Shown here in pieces: positions 58,920 to 64,000 of a stretch of 64,000 bases of DNA. Origin of the DNA: Yaniella halotolerans DSM 15476 (GTDB lineage: Bacteria; Actinomycetota; Actinomycetes; Actinomycetales; Micrococcaceae); assembly GCF_000420805.1 (NCBI RefSeq), contig NZ_ATVQ01000001.1, positions 620,001 to 684,000 of the forward strand. Direction: 5' to 3'. Under the pieces are notes generated by a model. The model had not been told where the DNA came from. It ran no database searches and saw nothing but the letters and a program-made list of their open reading frames with translations. The position numbers were made by a program, and so were the translations under genes. Every line of letters starts with the position of its first letter. Positions within the stretch are counted from its first letter, which is position 1.

Positions 58920-60893
58920 TTATTCTTTGGACCGTTCATCAGATTCTGTCGCGTCCGCATTGGTTGGATCGGATTCCCCACCGGTCACAAGCTTCATCGA
59001 GTTGTGCTCGGCTTCTTCCTTATACCAGTCCGTGTATTTCGGATCCGATGCATCGACATCTGATCCGGCACCGCGACCATCCGGTGAGTGCTGAACCGAT
59101 ATCTCGAATTCTTCACCGTGGTCCTCAATGCCTCGAATCACCGCGTCAGACATCGCCTTCTGGGCGTAGTCGTGACGAATTCTTGCGGGGTCGGTCGACA
59201 GGTCCTTCAGGAAGGCGACCACCATGAGGATGAGCACCAGGCTAAATGGCAGGGCGATCAGATAGATCAGGCTCTGCAATCCAGAAAGTGCATCTTCACC
59301 GCCGGAGAGCAGCATGACGATCGCGATGCCCAGCATGCACAGGCCCCAGAACACCACGATGCTCTTCTTTGGAGCCGGGTTACCGCGGGACGTCATCATA
59401 CCCATCACAACAGACGCTGAGTCAGCGGCCGTGATGAAGAAGATGGCCAGCACACCGATCAGGATGAACGGCATGATGCCACTGAACGGTAGCGTATCGA
59501 ACAGGTTGAACAGCACAGCTTCTGGTGAGGCGTCGCCTTCGAATCCTTCGACCCCGTTGATCGAGTTGATGATGGATGCACCACCAAAGACGGTGAATGC
59601 CAGGATCAGGATCAGGGTTGGGATACCCATGGTGACCAGCGCGAACTCCTTGAGCGTGCGGCCACGGGAGATACGCGCGATGAAAGTACCAACGAATGGT
59701 GTCCAGGCGATCCACCAGGCCCAGTAGAACGCGGTCCACCAGGTCTGGAATTCAACGGTTTCGGGACCCCAGGATAGGGATTTGGCCATCATCGGCAAAT
59801 AGTTGTCGATGTAGTGCAGCAGCCCGGATGGCACCAAGTTCAACAGGTAGAGCGTTGGACCCGCGAAGAACACGAACAGCACCAGACCAAGGGTCAGGGA
59901 GATGTTGATATTCGATAAGTACCGCACGCCGCGGGAGACCCCGGAGACGGCACTAATGACGAAGCCTGCACCGAGCACACCGATGATCACGATCAGCACG
60001 TTATTGCCGATTTCACCGATCCCGCTGACGAGAGTGACACCCTGACCGATCTGAATGGCGGACAGACCAAGCGTGGTTGCTGTTCCGAAGAGAGTCGCAA
60101 TAATGGCGAAGATGTCGATGAGTTTTCCAGCGAAGCCGTCGGTTTTGGATTTACCGAACAGGGTTTGGAAGATCGAGGAAATCAGGGTTGGACGACCGCG
60201 GCGGAAGGTTGCATAGGCTAGTGCGCCGCCGACGAGTGCGTACATGCTCCAGATGTGCAGACCCCAGTGGTAGCTTGCCTGCGAGACACCCTGGTGAATG
60301 GCTTCACGGTTGATTTCCGCGTCACCGCCGGCGGATTCCTGCAAGCCATTAATCGTTTCTTGCTGAGCGGCCGGAGTGTGCGGCGGTGGGTCCACGAAGT
60401 AGGCCAGTGGTTCGGATGGACCGTAGAAGAACAGGCCAACGCCCAGGCCGGCACCAAACATCATGGCGACCCATGAGAACCGTGAGAACTCTGGTTTCTC
60501 ATCGTCTTTGCCGAGTTTGATTTTGCCGTATTTACCAAAGGCCACATACAGCATGACGAACAGGCCCACACCCATGGTGAGGTTGAGCAACCAGCCCATG
60601 TTTTCCATGGACCAGGCAAACGCTGCGCTGGACACGGATGCGACAGATTCCGGGCTGATCAGCCCCCACAGCACGAATGCGACGATAACCGAACCGGTAA
60701 TGGCGAAGATCGTTTTATCGATGCCGAAATTGCGTTGTTTGTCGTCAATCCCTACCCCGGACAACAGCCCCGGGTGGATGTCGCCTGGGTAGAGGCCAAG
60801 TGCTAGGGTTTTGCGGTCGGAGCGGAGGTCTTGCACAAAGGAAGGATCCTGCGAGGATACTTCCTTTGGACTATCAGGCTCATCGGTGTTCAT
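58920..60893 (-). CDS. BCCT family transporter, second copy
   Basis: 657-residue sodium-coupled betaine-type transporter, close to identical to 49233-51203 through the membrane core. The sequences differ mainly in the first ~35 residues and the acidic tail. The signature FYWAWWIAWTPFVGTFIAR is conserved. It has its own terminator and lies outside the GntR operon, so it may respond to osmotic stress or a related substrate. The ATG has GGAGA upstream. Confidence 0.94.
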   Translation of the reverse strand: MNTDEPDSPKEVSSQDPSFVQDLRSDRKTLALGLYPGDIHPGLLSGVGIDDKQRNFGIDKTIFAITGSVIVAFVLWGLISPESVASVSSAAFAWSMENMGWLLNLTMGVGLFVMLYVAFGKYGKIKLGKDDEKPEFSRFSWVAMMFGAGLGVGLFFYGPSEPLAYFVDPPPHTPAAQQETINGLQESAGGDAEINREAIHQGVSQASYHWGLHIWSMYALVGGALAYATFRRGRPTLISSIFQTLFGKSKTDGFAGKLIDIFAIIATLFGTATTLGLSAIQIGQGVTLVSGIGEIGNNVLIVIIGVLGAGFVISAVSGVSRGVRYLSNINISLTLGLVLFVFFAGPTLYLLNLVPSGLLHYIDNYLPMMAKSLSWGPETVEFQTWWTAFYWAWWIAWTPFVGTFIARISRGRTLKEFALVTMGIPTLILILAFTVFGGASIINSINGVEGFEGDASPEAVLFNLFDTLPFSGIMPFILIGVLAIFFITAADSASVVMGMMTSRGNPAPKKSIVVFWGLCMLGIAIVMLLSGGEDALSGLQSLIYLIALPFSLVLILMVVAFLKDLSTDPARIRHDYAQKAMSDAVIRGIEDHGEEFEISVQHSPDGRGAGSDVDASDPKYTDWYKEEAEHNSMKLVTGGESDPTNADATESDERSKE

Positions 60894-61251
60894 ACGTCTC
60901 TCCTCGAGATCTGTGGGCGCGCTTGAAACGCAAGAGTGCTTTGGGTGTTAGAGCGCGCTTCCAGCATGCGCGCGTGTGACTAGCCATCAATCGGGATGTT
61001 AGCGGGTTGGCACTGTGTCCGTTTCGCAGCTACTCCACAGATACACCGTGACGAGTGGTCTACTGAGTGGCATAGATCGACGAGGCAGGACTTCGGACTT
61101 TCTTGACGTGCTCTGATGCTGGCTTGATGTGAGCTTTGATGAAGCTCGAACGTTCAACTGTACTACCGTCTAGCGCCAGTACTAAATTTTCTGAAGGTGT
61201 TACTGGTCTCATGTTCGGTGCGACGTGCGTATTTGCGGTGCCGCAGGAAGG
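60894..61251. other. Upstream region of the second BCCT gene
   Basis: About 360 bp that should hold the BCCT promoter on the minus strand. A 64-codon minus ORF at 61060-61254 starts inside the argG terminator, lacks a ribosome site and matches nothing I know. I see no other feature. Confidence 0.35.
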
Positions 61252-61290
61252 CAAAATGGCGTTGCACCACCTGGGCGCAACGCCATTTTG
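61252..61290. terminator. Terminator after argG
   Basis: A perfect 14-bp stem (CAAAATGGCGTTGC with GCAACGCCATTTTG) and an 11-nt loop lie 38 nt after the argG stop. A/T runs at both feet make it a good terminator in either direction. Confidence 0.85.
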
Positions 61291-61327
61291 TCGGCTACAA
61301 GAGCCGCAGTTCTAAGGTTTTGTGGTC

Positions 61328-62802
<1,475 letters not shown>

Positions 62803-62958
62803 TCGTGAGCATGTCGGGTCTTGTTGGCAGTATTTTAGAACCTACGACGACGCACGGGATTATCCACAGCTTGGAATCGTATCGCTGCAGCACGGGTCGG
62901 GGCCTTCTAGAGTGTCTAGCAAATCCGGCCACCCCTGGTGCACAATGGAGGCATGTAC

Positions 62959-63450
62959 ATGTCGGCAGAACTCATCATGGTCATCCTGACCGCTGCTGGC
63001 CTAGTGATCACACTGGGCAGTGCAACGTTGGCCAGTTCCGCCTGGATCCTCAAACGTATGGATGATCGGTTTGCGCAAAGTGAGGCTCATGTCGCATCGC
63101 GATTCAACAAGATAGATGAACGGTTCGCGCAAAGCGACGCTCACGCCACATCACGATTCAACAAGATAGATGAACGGTTCGCGCAAAGCGACGCTCACGC
63201 CACATCACGATTCAACAAGGTAGATGAACAATTCGACAAAGTGGACCAACGATTTGAGAAAGTCGACCAGCAATTCGACAAAGTGGACCAACGATTCGAC
63301 AAGATAGACCAGCGATTTGAGAAGGTGGACCAACACTTCAAGAACGTGGACACCCAGCTCAACGAGTTACGCGCGGACCTGAACGACGTCAAAGTCTCGG
63401 TAGCGCGTCTAGAAGGTCCCCACACCCGGCTGATTCTTCCTCCGCATTAA
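62959..63450 (+). CDS. Membrane-anchored coiled-coil repeat protein, unknown
   Basis: 163-residue protein. Residues ~5-27 form one membrane helix (LIMVILTAAGLVITLGSATL). Then come 18-residue repeats (RFNKIDERFAQSDAHATS), and then 7-residue repeats of the pattern F-D-K-V-D-Q-R (about six), ending with a heptad-like NELRADLNDVKVSVARLEG. The whole soluble part should form a long coiled coil outside or inside the membrane. The ATG at 62959 has GGAGG seven nt upstream. I do not know a function; a scaffold or phage/stress-related role is only a guess. Confidence 0.78.
   Translation: MSAELIMVILTAAGLVITLGSATLASSAWILKRMDDRFAQSEAHVASRFNKIDERFAQSDAHATSRFNKIDERFAQSDAHATSRFNKVDEQFDKVDQRFEKVDQQFDKVDQRFDKIDQRFEKVDQHFKNVDTQLNELRADLNDVKVSVARLEGPHTRLILPPH
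63100..63207 (+). repeat. Two identical 54-bp tandem repeats in the coiled-coil gene
   Basis: Units 63100-63153 and 63154-63207 are identical at all 54 bases. A degenerate partial copy precedes them and a partial copy follows at 63208. Such exact repeats can gain or lose units by slippage, changing the protein length by 18 residues. Confidence 0.9.
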
Positions 63451-63493
63451 CGGCCTAAGGTTCACCCACATGCCGTTGCACTAGGCTTGGGGC

Positions 63494-64000
63494 ATGTCGA
63501 ATTCTGCTGCCGATCAACCACATCGCCTCATTGCCCGGCCGATAGACCAGTGGGGTGTCCACGATAACCCGACTGTTGGCATGGTCATTGGCTCGGATGA
63601 ATCTGGTGAACGATTCAATCTCGTGACCGCTGCGGACGGCAACGTCGGTTCGGCCGCATTCCGGGATCGCGAGGATGCCGAGGCGGCCGTCAAAATTATC
63701 AACGACACCCTGGATTCCCCCGCAACTGCTCGCATGGGTGGCCCGTTTGTGGTGTTCCGCAAGGGCAAGTTCAAACAGGGTATCCGCTGGGTGGGCTACG
63801 ACCTGAAAGTCGTCGACGGTGAGCCCACCCCGGATACCGAGACCCCGCGGGCCATCACGTGGTTGTTGCCTGCTTCCGATGAGAAGAGTGTGGCACTGGT
63901 TGATACCCGGGATCCGGAGAACTACCGGCCGATCGGGTTCTTTCTGACCACCGATGACGCCAATGTGTTCATGGAAGCCATGGACGCCATCATTGCCTCA
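63494..64000 (+). CDS. Unidentified protein, 3' end outside window
   Basis: Open frame from the ATG at 63494 (MSNSAADQPHRLIARPIDQW...) to the window edge, 169 codons with strong coding character. It is mostly acidic and soluble with no membrane segment. Stretches such as FRDREDAEAAVKIIND and GKFKQGIRWVGYDLKVVDG suggest an alpha/beta fold. I recognise no family. TAGGCT lies six nt before the ATG, in line with a leaderless mRNA. Confidence 0.75.
   Translation, partial: MSNSAADQPHRLIARPIDQWGVHDNPTVGMVIGSDESGERFNLVTAADGNVGSAAFRDREDAEAAVKIINDTLDSPATARMGGPFVVFRKGKFKQGIRWVGYDLKVVDGEPTPDTETPRAITWLLPASDEKSVALVDTRDPENYRPIGFFLTTDDANVFMEAMDAIIAS

Noticed and set aside
61060-61254. 64-codon minus ORF upstream of the second BCCT gene
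   Set aside because: Starts inside the argG terminator hairpin and has no ribosome site.

Overview
The window looks like the chromosome of a high-G+C Gram-positive bacterium, most likely in Micrococcales (a Yaniella/Enteractinococcus-type organism is my guess; no marker gene here settles it). The support is a BY-kinase starting MELRDYLRI, an ArsA/cory-CC-star pair, DUF3817, BCCT transporters, GTG/TTG starts and many start codons lying 6-8 nt after a -10 box (leaderless mRNAs). The first ~20 kb are visibly more A/T-rich than the rest, as is common for surface-polysaccharide islands.

Region 1 (1-22.6 kb): a surface polysaccharide locus, almost entirely on the minus strand. It holds a tyrosine autokinase (cut by the window edge), an O-acyltransferase, a Wzy-like polymerase, a Wzx flippase, glycosyltransferases, a pyruvyl transferase, a UDP-HexNAc 4-epimerase and a UDP-HexNAc 6-dehydrogenase. 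It also holds a five-gene block matching Campylobacter pglF-E-C-D-A, predicted to make and use UDP-N,N'-diacetylbacillosamine. An intact DDE insertion sequence with 105-bp ends (6617-8427) sits inside. A YdcF-like protein and galE close the region.

Region 2 (22.6-37.8 kb): a second, nearly complete Wzx/Wzy locus on the minus strand, reading from 37.8 kb leftward. It has a coupled 36-aa leader ORF, a PglF-like dehydratase, an ATP-grasp enzyme, a BY-kinase with its LMW phosphatase, a WbuB-like transferase, capE-capF-capG (UDP-N-acetyl-L-fucosamine), an initiating sugar transferase, two GT4 enzymes, a polymerase and a flippase. Most neighbours overlap by 1-4 nt, so this is one transcription unit.

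Region 3 (38-49 kb): core and accessory genes in short units: M50 protease, PadR regulator with a membrane partner, nitronate monooxygenase, YrhK protein, ArsA ATPase with cory-CC-star, MFS exporter, formaldehyde dehydrogenase with an HbpS-like protein, DUF3817, SRPBCC and OsmC proteins.

Region 4 (49-61 kb): a GntR-controlled catabolic operon (GntR, two AA_synth proteins, alpha/beta hydrolase, aldehyde dehydrogenase, tautomerase, luciferase-like monooxygenase, BCCT transporter). It is divergent from a SnoaL-flavin reductase fusion. The two divergent promoters are mirror copies, each with the same palindrome over a leaderless ATG. The enzyme set resembles two-component oxidative ring cleavage as known for trigonelline and pyridine. 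A second, near-identical BCCT gene follows.

Region 5 (61-64 kb): argG, a coiled-coil repeat membrane protein and the start of an unidentified gene. I saw no rRNA, tRNA or CRISPR array.
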